Source of the DNA: Labyrinthula sp. Ha
Lineage: Eukaryota > Sar > Bigyra > Labyrinthulida > Labyrinthulaceae
Direction of reading: 5' to 3'
DNA length: 64,000 nucleotides
Assembly: GCA_015227615.1 (NCBI GenBank)
Contig: JAALGZ010000005.1
Location: 1,550,001 to 1,614,000, forward strand
A model generated the notes under the pieces. The model had not been told where the DNA came from, searched no databases, and saw only the letters and a program-made list of their open reading frames with translations. Positions 1 to 12,035 of the stretch are shown here, piece by piece. Numbering within the stretch: position 1 is the stretch's first letter; each line of letters starts with the position of its first letter. Position numbers and translations under genes: made by a program.

Positions 1-910
1 TGTTCGAGAGAAGCTGGGAGAGGTCTTTCCAGGGCGTTTTTTCCCATCTTTTCTTGCCTCTTTGGAATTTTCTCAGTTCCACCATAATAGCAACGTGATC
101 AAACTTTTCTTTCTGCCAGATCCAGTTACTGATGTCCCGTCTTGGTTTGAACAGGTAAATCCTTTCTAGTTTGTTGGTGACGAAGAAGTCAATTTCCGAT
201 ATCTTCGTATTAACATATCGGGAATAGAATGTTCCATGTTTTTTCGCTCCCTTCTTCCCAGTTACATGCCTGTGATTAACAATCGAGTACCCTTTAATCT
301 TTAACCAATTTTCTAGTAGTTTTCCATTCGCATTGCTTCTTTTTGAGAACCCCAGCTTACCTTCCTTCTTCAGCGTCGTTCTACTCACTTGTGCATTGAA
401 ATCACCACCTAAAAGTAACGTCCTTCTCTTGTTCAGGTTTCTTGTTACCACACTCAACTCTTTCAGGAAATCTCTGTAGGATTCTCTGCCCAGTCCACAG
501 TGTGGAGCGTAGCAGTTCACTACATTAATCTTTTTCTTGCCGGTGCCTTGGAGAACTACTTTCAGGATCCTGTCGCTAGTACTTTGAACTGTAGCGACGT
601 TGCAAGCAAGTTCCTCAGCCAAGTAGGTCGCTACGCCTGCAGCTCCAGTAGGCGGTTTTGAGAAAAACCACTTACCTTTGCTGCTGCTGACTTTCACCCT
701 TTCCATCAACATCTTGTAGCCTGATTCATGTAGCTCTTGCAACATCAAAATTGACAGTTGCTGAGTTTTTTCTTCTAAAAGGTTAAGTTTTGTTGTAGTA
801 AGACCACCTACGTTCACAGAAACTACAAGTAGTCTCTGTTCGCGCTGGCTCGCACACTCTAGGCCCTCTGTGGAGGTCGGAGTCGAGTAATTCCGTTGAG
901 GCAAGGACAT
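1..910 (-). mobile_element. LINE (APE-type non-LTR retrotransposon), 5' part with endonuclease domain, cut by window edge
   Basis: Read on the minus strand, an ATG at 908-910 opens a frame of 303 codons with no stop that runs off the left edge. It has the ordered motifs of an apurinic/apyrimidinic-type LINE endonuclease: SVNVGGL (N33), LQE (E59), NCYAP (Y134), GGDFNA (D170, N172), GTFYS near 226, EIDFF (D241) and FDH (D271, H272). All expected catalytic positions are present, so this copy looks recently active. The reverse transcriptase should lie beyond the window. The 5' UTR, if any, lies between 911 and about 1090, directly beside the start of the reductase gene on the other strand. The endonuclease call is firm; the exact LINE clade is not determined. 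Confidence 0.88.
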
Positions 911-1091
911 ATAACTGTTTTTCTTGCTTCTTGCCCAAAATTTTGCGAGATTCGTATTGTCATTGATTGTCAACGAGCTGAGTACTATACATTCGAATTT
1001 TGAGACATTCCAAAGTCGGTGTAAAATATAGAACCAGAAACAAGAGATAAGCATACGTGGACTGAAGGGTAAATTCATAAACGAGTTAGAA

Positions 1092-2192
1092 ATGAAGAAA
1101 GAGCTGGTAATAGCCATAACCGGAGGCTCTGGATTTGTTGCAGACCATATAGTTCAACAGTTGCTTGACGATACGATAGAAAAGGCAAATTTTAACTTTA
1201 AAGTTAAGAAAATCATACTCATAGATTTGGTAGCTTCTAGAGTTCAAAATTCAAAAGTTGAGTTTCAAAAAGGTTCAATTACAGATTATGAGTTTTTGAA
1301 AAATATATTTAAAGGTGTGGATTGTATTTTCCATTGCTGCTCTCTTGTTGATTTTGGTACGCAAACATTGGAAAGGTTGTTGCACGTTAATGTTAAAGGA
1401 ACAGAACTTGTTTGTGAGGCGGCTAAAGTGAACTCCATCAAGCATATAGTATACACCTCCTCCTGTGAATCCATTTCATGGAGAACCAAACCAAACATAG
1501 ACCTGAAGGAAACTGATTATCATCCTCAAGAACTAAATGATTTTCTTGGAAAATATTATGGATATACAAAAGCTTTAGCCGAGAAGCATTTAAGAAAATG
1601 GGCAGAAGAAACAAACTCAAGAGTATGTTCCCTCCGCCCAAGATCAGTTTATGGTGAGGGAGATAAATATGTTCTTCCTAATATTCTAGAAAATTTTGTA
1701 AACGGCTACCTGAAGTTCTTCTTTGGCAAACCAACTGATGAACATAATTCTATGTATGTTGGAAATGTTGCTTTCACTCACTTATTTGGTTTAAATTACA
1801 TACTTGGAGAAGATGTTGAACACTTTGTTGATTTCAATTTAAGTTTTGGTTCAGAGTTTGAAGGATTTAAAAATTTGAGAGATATGGTTGTAGGATTTGC
1901 GCCTGTTGTGGGTAAAAGCGAAGCAGATGTGACTAAGCGATTCATACCTGGGTGGATTATCATCACCATGGCTGTTATTTTTGATAAGTTCAATGCTCTT
2001 TTTGGTTTGCGACTGAACGCTTTGTTCAATGAACAAACGATTAGATCGACAGCTGTTCCGTTTACAATGAACTCAGAAAAAATTGAAAAGGCTGGATTAA
2101 GTAAGCTAACTCACTGCTTAACTCGAAAAGAAGAATCTCGCCAAAGAACAATAGAGTGGTTAAGAAAATACCACTACGAGAACCAAAGCTAA
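1092..2192 (+). CDS. 3beta-hydroxysteroid dehydrogenase/isomerase-like extended SDR reductase
   Basis: This single-exon gene encodes 366 residues from an ATG start. The N-terminus has the Rossmann dinucleotide motif GGSGFVADH (the usual third glycine is replaced), followed by ILID at the end of beta-2 and a VYTSS strand near residue 119. The catalytic YGYTK (YxxxK) lies near residue 155, the spacing of extended SDR enzymes of the 3beta-HSD group, which oxidise or reduce sterol-like or other hydroxyl/keto groups with NAD(P). A hydrophobic stretch near 290 (GWIIITMAVIF) could be a membrane anchor, as in many 3beta-HSDs. The substrate cannot be read from the sequence. The gene ends inside the stop codon of the oppositely oriented MDR gene, and a LINE sits just upstream. 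Confidence 0.85.
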   Translation: MKKELVIAITGGSGFVADHIVQQLLDDTIEKANFNFKVKKIILIDLVASRVQNSKVEFQKGSITDYEFLKNIFKGVDCIFHCCSLVDFGTQTLERLLHVNVKGTELVCEAAKVNSIKHIVYTSSCESISWRTKPNIDLKETDYHPQELNDFLGKYYGYTKALAEKHLRKWAEETNSRVCSLRPRSVYGEGDKYVLPNILENFVNGYLKFFFGKPTDEHNSMYVGNVAFTHLFGLNYILGEDVEHFVDFNLSFGSEFEGFKNLRDMVVGFAPVVGKSEADVTKRFIPGWIIITMAVIFDKFNALFGLRLNALFNEQTIRSTAVPFTMNSEKIEKAGLSKLTHCLTRKEESRQRTIEWLRKYHYENQS

Positions 2193-3325
2193 AGTCTACT
2201 TTGTGCAAAACTCTCTTCTTCACCAACTTGGATTAACAATTTTCCAAAATTCTTTCCTTGAAAAAGATCGTTCAAAGTTTCAGCTGCTTTATCCAATCCT
2301 CCAAACCTCAAATCAACTAAGTCTGTCAACTTGCCTTCTTGCATCAACCCACCTATGAACTTTCTCGCTTCATCAAACCTACTCTCGTAATCAAACACTA
2401 CAAATCCCTCCATCCTTGCTCTTTGATTCAACAGATTCATATAATTCTCAACAGGTGGAATTCCTGTATTATATCCACTGATCGCCCCGCACAAGACTAT
2501 TCTCGCATTTCTATTGATCAGCTTAATGGTCTCATTCAAAATCATCCCACCAGTGTTATCAAAAAAAATATCACATCCTTTTGCATTTACTTTATTCAAA
2601 GCAGCTTTTAAGAGTTTTCTAAATGCTCTAGGTTCTCCTTTAGCAGCTTTGTAATCCACAGCAGCATCTACTCCGCATTGCTCAATGAGTGCTTTACATT
2701 TCTTCTCACCACCTGCAATTCCAATTACAGAACAACCGATAGCTTTCGCTAGTTGACAAACTACGGATCCAGTAGCTCCAAAAGCCCCTGAGACAATGAC
2801 TACTTCTTTCTTCCCGGGATTTGGTTTTCCAACGTCAAAAAAACCAAAGTACGCGGTCATTCCAGTGTATCCATAACAGCTCAGATACACAAGAGGTTTC
2901 ATGTTTAGATTTTTCGGAATTGGAGGGACTTTCTTTATTAATTTCATGGTATTTTTTTGAGCTTCTATTTCATTTTCTGGAATATTGATTAAACTGTATT
3001 CACTCCAACTGTTAAACACAGTTCCTATTAAATCGCCAACTTTGTAAGAAGGAGATGTGGAAATTATAACTTGGGAAATAGAATCTCCTCGCATGATTCC
3101 GTTAACAGCAACGGGTGGCACATAACTTCTTTGGTCATTAAGCCAGCCTCTCATCGCAGGATCCAGAGAAAGATATAATCTCTTTACGAGGATAGTGTCT
3201 TTAGGAAATGGTGATGGTATGCTTAAGGATTCTTTGTGTACTACAAGATCAATTCCTGGTTGAATATTTCCAGTTGGTCGCTTGTCCAGACGCACAACTT
3301 TTTGCTCAGACGGAATGGTCACCAT
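2189..3325 (-). CDS. NADPH-dependent MDR reductase (prostaglandin reductase / double-bond reductase type, zinc-independent)
   Basis: This single-exon gene encodes 378 residues. The N-terminal half has the LSLDPAMRGW signature of the leukotriene-B4 dehydrogenase / plant double-bond reductase branch of medium-chain dehydrogenases. The cofactor domain has VSGAFGATGSVV near 180, the AxGxxG-type NADPH loop. No zinc-ligand cysteine cluster is seen, consistent with the zinc-free branch that reduces alpha,beta-unsaturated aldehydes and ketones. The C-terminus keeps the usual FQGKNFGKLLI ending. It is convergent with the upstream reductase and its TAG shares two bases with that gene's TAA. Substrate unknown. 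Confidence 0.88.
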   Translation of the reverse strand: MVTIPSEQKVVRLDKRPTGNIQPGIDLVVHKESLSIPSPFPKDTILVKRLYLSLDPAMRGWLNDQRSYVPPVAVNGIMRGDSISQVIISTSPSYKVGDLIGTVFNSWSEYSLINIPENEIEAQKNTMKLIKKVPPIPKNLNMKPLVYLSCYGYTGMTAYFGFFDVGKPNPGKKEVVIVSGAFGATGSVVCQLAKAIGCSVIGIAGGEKKCKALIEQCGVDAAVDYKAAKGEPRAFRKLLKAALNKVNAKGCDIFFDNTGGMILNETIKLINRNARIVLCGAISGYNTGIPPVENYMNLLNQRARMEGFVVFDYESRFDEARKFIGGLMQEGKLTDLVDLRFGGLDKAAETLNDLFQGKNFGKLLIQVGEEESFAQSRL

Positions 3326-6300
3326 TTGTTCCTTTGTAACTTTTTCAAGATTCTTGAATTATTTCACAAGTGGCTCTATGGTAATTCACCCTTGTTTTCC
3401 TCAATTTCTTAGTAATATGAAAATCTACAAACTATAATGGGGTTTTTCGGCCTTTAACAGGGAATACTAAAGACATTACCGTTTTAATTACAAAAAATCT
3501 TTGAGGATCAACACATACTCTATATTCAGAGCAGTTTTCAGTTGTACGAACAACGTTTGAAGAATGTATTGAGATACTAGTTATGTTCAAGATGAACCCC
3601 CAATATACACTATTCTTGGTGGGAAGCGTTTCAACCTATTTATTAGCTGAAAAAATTTTTTTTTGAACTAAGTCCAACATTAACTATTTATATGTAACAT
3701 GCAATAATTAGTTGTAAATCCTTGTATGAGACGAGTCTCTAGCCTACTTACTAAGGTTTTGTCTCGTATTGCTCCAGGTGCTCTCTGAGTTAATTAACAT
3801 CATATTCTTTAATATTTTAACGAAACATAGTTACTTAAAATTTTGATAGTTAATCGTACTATGCTCTGTTTTCTTATTTATCTTCTAATTGGGTGCAAGT
3901 CTAAAATGGAAATTCGAATAAAGATGTTCGGATTTGTCAGTACCTATGAATTGCAGATTTTAACCTGTCATTTTTAATGACAAATATTATGCTCTTAAAT
4001 AAGGATGTGGTTGCTTATTTTGATTATATTTTCCATTTTTTTACTCTTCGCATCATTATTTTTTGTGCTCCATAGAAAACGAACCATTTTCTACACATTG
4101 TGTTTTTTGTGTACGAAGTCAATCGCAGAATGCATTCTAAGCTCGCCGGGGTGTTATTGAGCGATAAGTAACAATTTAGCAATAATTTAATATATATATA
4201 ATGGAACCAGTAGTATAATTTCGGTAGTAATGACATTTTATGATAAGTCATTCAGCTGTTCTCTATGATCTTCAGGAATAGCAATTGGCAAATATGTAAT
4301 GGGTGGATGGTGCAAGTTTTACTACCCAGAATACAAAATATTCAAAATAACTATATTATCACTACAATAATTCATAAATTAGGTGGAACAAATAGTTTTG
4401 TCATTCGTAGTTTTAATTCCTTAGCTGCCGAGAACTCATTGCATTCATTCTGAACAGGACGCTAACTTATCCTCTTTGAAAAAGGAAACAAACTGAAAAC
4501 CTAACTTTAATATAACCTATCAATATTCTCTTTTCTTTTCTAAGTGATGTTCTTAGAATGTGTGCGAGGAATATATCCTGCACTTTATTTCCATTTCCAA
4601 AACAACTCAATGTAGCTGTTTTTTGGATGCAATAACTTGAATAATCATATCCAACTCTCCATAAAATCCACATTTAAATTACTGAAATAAAAATATATAG
4701 TCTCTTCCTAAGGTAAAAATGATTGCTTTTGACATGTATATCACTTGACATATCATCCATAGAGAAAGCAAGATTGATGGAAAGATATAGAACATTAATG
4801 ATTGAGTTCACCGTAAAGTTGCATTGATTATTTCTAGATGGAAGCCGTGATAGTCGGATCGTTAAGCTGCGTACCTTATATAGTACCGTATGTGACTAGT
4901 TTGATTAAGAACTTCCCTGGCATGCGGCAATTATATTACTTTATTATGTAACATGATTCCATGTTCAACAACCACTTACATTCTGTAAAATATGTAACCC
5001 CTCGTTAATATACAGAATCTGGAATCTGGCACATTCTAAGGTCTAAGGTTTGAAAATAGAATTTTGCAGATTATGTTCTATATCAATACTAGAAAATTTG
5101 TCAGTAACCATGAGGATGTTAGTTAACTCAATCTATCACCCATTGATTGTTTGTTCATAGAAGAGAGCCTCTTATTACAGATAGGAACATACAATAAGCT
5201 ACTTCTAATTTGTCTGAGGAGTTCAGGTCTATAATCCTGGGAGTGAAACAGCTATTCCATTTATTTCCTTCTTGCGTGAAGATCATAATCATTTACGATC
5301 GCTAAATCATAAAACAATATTTTAAAGACACGGAGATTGAGAATACAACTGTAAAGAGTAACAGTCTGGACGCACTGAAATTGTATACATTTTGTGTCGA
5401 CTCATAAATAAAGAACTCAGTTTGATGAAACAATAATACAATATGATTTTTATTTCTTAGTAGATTATAATTTGACATTCTTTAAAAGATTTCTTATTGT
5501 AAGTGTAATAAGCCACCAAACTCAGCAACTCTTATACTGCTAATTTCAACTGTATAACCTATATCTAAATGAACTTCTAGCTGGTACCAAAATGGAAATA
5601 TAAGTTCAGGCAGGGTCAAGAACCTTTTATAGTTGAGTCAACTCTTTGCTGTATGAAGCTAAATGCGAGCAATTATGCACTAACAATGATGTCTTCAAAA
5701 AAGATCCCCCTGCAACCATATTTCTAAAAGAGAAAAGTGTAACTAGAACAATCCCGAATATATAATCATATTATGTATTTTTGCAGAATCTACATGTATT
5801 ATTTCATCCTGACGGTTTAACTTGTTTATCGGTTTTCATTTGATTAAGAATAATCTTGTAATTGTACTTTTATTTTGCAATGCTAACTAATCTGCTACAA
5901 ACAATATTTTTAAGAAGTTGTATTGGGTATATACGCTCTAGCGCGGTCTTAGTATTTACTTTGAAATGTATCTGTCATCAACTTTGTGTAGCTTTAGGCC
6001 CGTTACTGAACCAAATTTAGGTGACCTACTTGATTGTTTTTATAGACATTGGAAAATTTATATACTACGACCAAAGAACACTGTTTCGTCTTCATTAAGA
6101 TCTGAGATATGTTGAAAGAAACTTAGATTTGAATCAGAAAATTTATTGGTGAAAGCATCTCGTCTTTCAAATTTGTGCTTATGTAGAAAGCGTATTGCAA
6201 TAGAGATAATTTTATTTCCCCATTTTATTCTTGCTGGCACAAAATGAATGACAATCTATATTGACAAAACAATACGAAGTAACCAATCTTATATGAAATT

Positions 6301-9300
6301 AAACTATTTTTAACACTAGTACTTCCAAGTATATTATATTTCCTAAATGAAAAATGTAAATAAGGCATATGGATTTTGCCTCTACGGTATATCCGATATG
6401 TTTGTGACGTAGCTACCAAGCAAGTGCAGCAGACGAAACATATTAATAGTATAATTTCTGATACAATCACAAGTGTGAAGATCAAGATAAGATTAAACCT
6501 AAATAATATTTGGTGAATATGGATCCGCTTTTTCATCTATTCGCTCGAATCCCGAAGGAAATTAATACATACTCTATTCAAATTTAGCTTTAATAGGTGC
6601 TACAAAGTCAAGACCAGCATTTCCAAATTAAAAAAAAGTTTTTACTTGAAAGGATGATATTTGTTTATATATGTCTAAGAAAAATAGTCCAAATAAGTAT
6701 TTGAAATGCTACAAAGTTATGAAACATGTCCCTTTGTTCATTTTCTATATATTTATATTCTTGAATAACTAATAACTGCCCACGTAATACTTTATGATAT
6801 TTTGATAAATCAAACAAATTCTGATATATGGAGCTTACTTTAAATGGTGCTGATATTTTCCATGTTACCTGCAGTGAATTCTCAAAACATTGTGGGTATC
6901 AGTGAATGCAATGGATATTATACCATTTTTTTGACATCTGGACACTCCGACTTTTTTAGACTTTGCCCTCTCGGTATTTCATGTTCGCGACACTATTCTT
7001 TTGTATAATCTATTAGACCGAGACTTATGGTTTCAAACTCTTTCACTACATCGCTTTGCCAAATGATTAAATGAAATTCTTAATCGAAATCCAATGAATA
7101 AAAAACTATTGTCTAAAACTCCTGAACTGTTCTATAGCAACATCTCTTTCAGGATGAAATATCTTAAATCCGCAATAATTCTGTACTTGAAAATTCATGT
7201 TCCTTGAAAAATGTTGTACCGATTTTTTCATTTTACGAAGGTTTTATGAGATTTAAAAATGAAATATGATTATTTTTTGTATGGCCTAACACCATGGGAT
7301 AATTCATGTTATATGAAAAAGAGGATGGTATATAATGGAAGGAACATCAAAGTTAACAAAAAATATCTAGACTCAGAGTTTTGATGCTATTCTCTTAGTT
7401 CTGATAATTTTTGTCAAAGGTTAATCGCAAACTCAATTTTAAAGTTTCAAAATGCCAATGATCATTATTACCTATTTGCACATGTTTCAGTGCGTCGTAG
7501 AATTAGGTCTATGACTTCAGTAAGGGTTCTCAGTAGTAATTTGCAATATGTATATACCAACTGCTTAAAACTTGGTAATTGTATTTAATATGCTACCATC
7601 TCTGTATATTTTGGTAGTGGCCGGATATGAAGTGAGTAAAGGGTAGTATTATCGTCATTAGTAATAAGATTTCCATTTCAAAAAGCATGAATACACAGAC
7701 CTCTTGCACAACCTCTTCTAAGCATAAAATTCTATTGAATAACTTAAGAATTTGACATAAAGTACATTGAACTAGTAACATAGTCTATGTTTTTAAGGGA
7801 TGTATCTTGTGGTAACCAGGTTGTTGACAAAGAAACGTGTACATAAGAGAGATATTGAAGCTTACACAATTTTACCAAATGTTTATGCTTAAAATTTCTC
7901 GCGAATTATCAATTATTCTAATTATCACATGTGTCTATTTCAATTTTTGCAAAAAGCTATCTTGTTGAAGAAATGATTTGAATAGAGACACCATCATCCC
8001 CATGAGATAAACGTTCCCTGGATCATTTACGGCGCTAAGGCTACCCCCCAAATGTTATTGACAGCAGCCCATATTTGGCTCAAAGTTTTTATTAATATTT
8101 TCTGCCATACAATAATCTCCAACTCATGAACTGGAGATGACTCTACGAAAGCAAATATGTCTTGTATTAAATTAAATATCCATTTTAGATATATATGATA
8201 CTATGTTAGAAAGGGGTAATTGAACGACATGTGTAACTACAGAGTGACCACCACTACTACAATAAGCTATTAGGTTTAACACTTTTTATTTCCACTCTCT
8301 GCTTGTTAAAAACAAAGCCCTGTTACAGTTTTAAACACTTTGATACTTGGAAGAATAAACATTGTGTTGGCAATTGCAGCTCATCTACTTAAAACAAGTT
8401 GATTAGTTATAAGTGTAGGTAATACATTTGATCTCTCACCTTTGTTTTCCAGAAACAAGGAATATATTAACTTGGTGCTGTAATATATACTTGCTTTTAT
8501 TTTTTTTAGAGATGAGTTTAATCATTCTGGAATCAGTTCCTACCAAGGTATCTGATGGTAGAAAAGTACCTGAACCGAATCTTGTAGCATTGAAATAAGA
8601 AGGGTTTTGTACTAAAAAATAATAGGTCATAGCAACAATTACTGGAATGTCTAGCTTATATTTTAGTATTTGCATCGATATTAAGATGTAAGGTGCACCA
8701 TGTTACTATAGTTGGAGAGCTTCCTTCACATCATTAAGTAAGAACATAATGTTAAAGAAAGTTCAAGGTCTCCAAGAAATAAGCCACTTGAAATTAATGG
8801 AAAAAATCAGTTCTTCATGTTGTGGATATCTTATATTTAGTTGATGTTTTCCCTCACCAAGGTACTAAGGTAGTGAAGCCAATGAATAGGAAAATGTCAA
8901 GATTTTCTCTACGAAGTCTCTGTGATTCCTGAATTTCTTGATTCTTAAGAAAATAACTAAAGAAACTTAACTGCACTTACGTAGATGAAAGGTTCTTATT
9001 AATACTAATTTTCATCCAACAAGTATAGGAAATGAAGCATAGGGTTGTAACTTCCATTCAGTCTTAGCTTTTTGGAGGAGTAAACTGGTCTGTCCTATCT
9101 GATTTATTATGATGGAATGTCACTTTGGGTGTTCAAGCATTAAAACAAATTTTCAGCATCTTAAGCAAAGATCTTGATGGGGTCAATGTTGATGGGACCA
9201 AAGTGGTAAACGAGCATAATTTTACGCAGTTTCGTTTCATAAAATTTGTTCTTTTCCTACGTTTTTTTTTACATTTAAGGCTGTACAGCTACTGAAATGA

Positions 9301-11126
9301 GAGATTTAGTAGATATTTTATTATTACTACCTTTCCTAATTCTTTTTAATTTTAGCAAAATTATTAGCTTCAATCTTAGCACCTCTATAGTTAACTGACC
9401 TATGCACATGTGCCTTTTTTCTTCTCAAGGAACCCTCTCAGGAATCCTCAATAATATGCCCAAAACTCTCTCACTTACGCCTTGCCAGATTACAAATGGC
9501 AATTGATGCTACCAAAGCCGCATTAATTTCATGAGACTCTCCACGTACTTCATAATAAACAGAAAATTGTATATAAGTCTAAAAGCTTGATTAGTTTTTG
9601 GTCTTAGTTTCTGTTCTTTTGCTTTTTGGAAGATACAATGCATCTAACATGTTTTCTGAAAAAACGGAGTCCTATTTTAACCCCTTTTATTGTGTGTACA
9701 TACTATTTGTCTTTGGTTATTTGCCAGTTCCTTCTAATGTAGCCTCGCTCAAACTTCCCAGCGCAAGCCTAAGATTAAGTTAGTCAAATACCATCTAGAA
9801 GTGGCAAAATGTTTTTTTCCTATTTTTGAAAACCAGTATGTAACTCACATGTACACCAAGTATCAACTATGGATCTAACAGAAGAAGGCGTAAGTATTCC
9901 TAAGTTGAAGAAGTTGCACATGAGTTCAATGTATCAGTGCTTCTGCTAGTTTCCGATAACTTCAACCAGGTTCAGTTGCAAACAAGCTGAAAATAAAAAT
10001 AAGTAAAAAAAAGTTTTAAAAGACTAAATAGAACATAAAAAGTGGAAGCTTTTTATCCTAGCTCTCCGGAGAATAACTAATTTCTGTTTGCCTCATAGTA
10101 TCCTTACGCTAGCGCACATAACTCTTCGTCAGAGTCATCTATTTCATGAAGTTGGGGCTTACACTTCCTGGTGATAGGTAACACATTCGTACTCTAGTGG
10201 GTATTTTAGATAATATTCGGATCTTAGAGTGATCTAGTGTTACCCCTTTCAATGAGAAAACAGCTTAACCCTCACGGTCGGTATTATAGCTATAGATTCC
10301 AATTTGTTTTTTCTTGATCCCAAAACCATAGCTGCCATCTTGGCTTCTCAGTCACCGAAGTATCTCTTGGTATCAAACCCCTGTGGGTTTGGGAAGGTGA
10401 GCACGGTGTTCATTGAGTTAGACCAAATTGAATATATTCATGGTCACAACTGCTAACCATTTCTCCTGTTGATATGGATTGGAGAGTAAATGGACTCTTC
10501 TTCCTCTTGAATTTTAACTTCTGCCAAACCGCATCACTGACTCAAAAGTTTATCAAGCGACCCGGATACTACGAACGTGATGACTGCGTTGGTATTTTCT
10601 CCATGGTTTTGTTCTCAAGTGTAATGGAATCTACTGGTAACGTTTCTGCGTAACATTGGGCCTGGAAATTTCTTGGTGCCTGCCCTTTACACTGGTAGCT
10701 GTCAAAATACTGTAAAATTACCGGTACTAAAACTTTGCTAAAGTTGTATGAAAATCCATAATCTTGTCAGAAGCGATAATCTAGTTAGGGAAATATTGAG
10801 TAAGAGTGTATGCTTTGTTTTTCATTTTTTTACAGACTCTTTGATCGAAATTTAGTTGTTCTTGTTCGAACAGCCTTCTTGGAAAAGGTTCTCATCTGCA
10901 GGAGAAAGTAATGACTTTTACCGTGCGAGTCTCTCTCTAATAATTTAATCAAGTTTTATACTGTAATATTTAACTCGACCATAGTCGGGTACTAGCGCAT
11001 GTATAACACGGCTAGAGTTCGAGCTTTCCTGAGCGAAGGGGTTGCGCGAAATAAGGTAAGACTTTAAATAAAACCTTTGACGGTACTCAAAAACACATCG
11101 ATTACTTTAGAATTAATAGTAACAGG
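3326..11126. other. Gene desert
   Basis: About 7.8 kb of AT-rich DNA with dense stops in all frames and no recognisable protein, RNA gene or CRISPR. Possible small reading frames at 6058-6536 (minus) are listed separately. A patch at about 10,040-10,760 is less AT-rich than its surroundings but has no intact frame. Confidence 0.6.
6058..6536 (-). CDS. Possible small membrane protein, two reading blocks (doubtful)
   Basis: On the minus strand an ATG at 6536 opens a 103-codon frame with one strong hydrophobic helix (FNLILIFTLVIVSEIILL). Its end overlaps a second frame (6058-6240) whose polar, charged C-terminus looks more protein-like than chance AT-rich translation. A GT-AG segment of only 20 nt between them would restore one frame of roughly 150 residues. 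That is shorter than the 27-32 nt introns seen in certain genes here, so the join is weak. No family is recognised, and the whole thing may be chance. Confidence 0.2.
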
Positions 11127-11580
11127 TAGGGATGGGGTTTGATTCATCGATAATTTACTAATATAAGCTTTCCACATATTTTTTTTGAATAATTCTGATA
11201 GTTCCTAACCATTTTGAATGTTTATTAAAAATCAATTGAGTATCAATAATAAATTGAGCCAAACGGCAAAAAAATCTATGTTTCGTTTTTCCACCGTATG
11301 AAATTCTTCAGGATAGGGGGCATTTGGAACTAATGCATCCTATTACGAGATTGTTTGCGGCTCATATGGCATTTTGATACAGATTTTCATATGGGGCATA
11401 AATAATATATGTATGATTTGGGGCGTTTGGCCCAAGGTTGTGTGGCCCAATATATTATTCATAATCAAAAATTGATCAGAGCCATTTGATGAGAACCAAA
11501 ATCCCAACTGTTTTGTTGATAATTAGAATCAAAATGATTATCAAATAATCAATGATAATTCTCATCAAATCCCATCCTTA
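11127..11580. mobile_element. hAT-like non-autonomous DNA element (MITE)
   Basis: A 454-bp AT-rich segment has imperfect terminal inverted repeats: the left end reads TAGGGATGGGGTTTGAT and the right end, reverse-complemented, TAAGGATGGGATTTGAT (15 of 17 identical). It is flanked by 8-bp sequences GTAACAGG (11119-11126) and GTAAAAGA (11581-11588), 6 of 8 identical, which fits an aged 8-bp target duplication. TIRs starting TAGGGATG together with 8-bp duplications are typical of hAT elements. There is no transposase frame. ATAATT blocks near both ends are subterminal repeats. Family-level confidence is moderate because only one copy is in view. Confidence 0.6.
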
Positions 11581-12035
11581 GTAAAAGACTGTAGAAACTA
11601 TCCTGACCATAACATCTAAACCAATAAATTAAAAAATATTTTTCAACTGTGCTGCAAAGTTATTCCCTTCCATTTTTCTTTACTTGATACACTAGTTTCT
11701 TGCTATCATTTCAAATACAAGAAAACTTTCTACTATAACAATAGAGCACGCCATTAGAAGCGAGGTATTGTTGGAATTACTCCAAGGAAAGGGATTTGCT
11801 ATTGTCTCGTCGTGTGTTTGTCGAATAATCTCGTCGATCTGCGTCTTACTCGGTAATCTTCCATTGCGGAAGTGAAATGCAGTCTGTAATACATAAATAA
11901 ATTAAAAAAGCAACCGAATAATTTACTCGGATATTGTGAAAAGAGAAAAGTTTTGAACTGATTGGTCTGTTTCTCCTACGCCTGAAAAGTTGAACGACGT
12001 AGAGCACAAGTCATTTCTTGAATTAAGCAGAACCA

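Noticed and set aside
8436-8675. 79-codon minus-strand frame
   Set aside because: No motif, no joining exon and no compositional contrast to its flanks.
10040-10760. Less AT-rich patch with a weak gag-like stretch on the minus strand
   Set aside because: No intact frame and only a loose resemblance; not enough to name an element or a gene.
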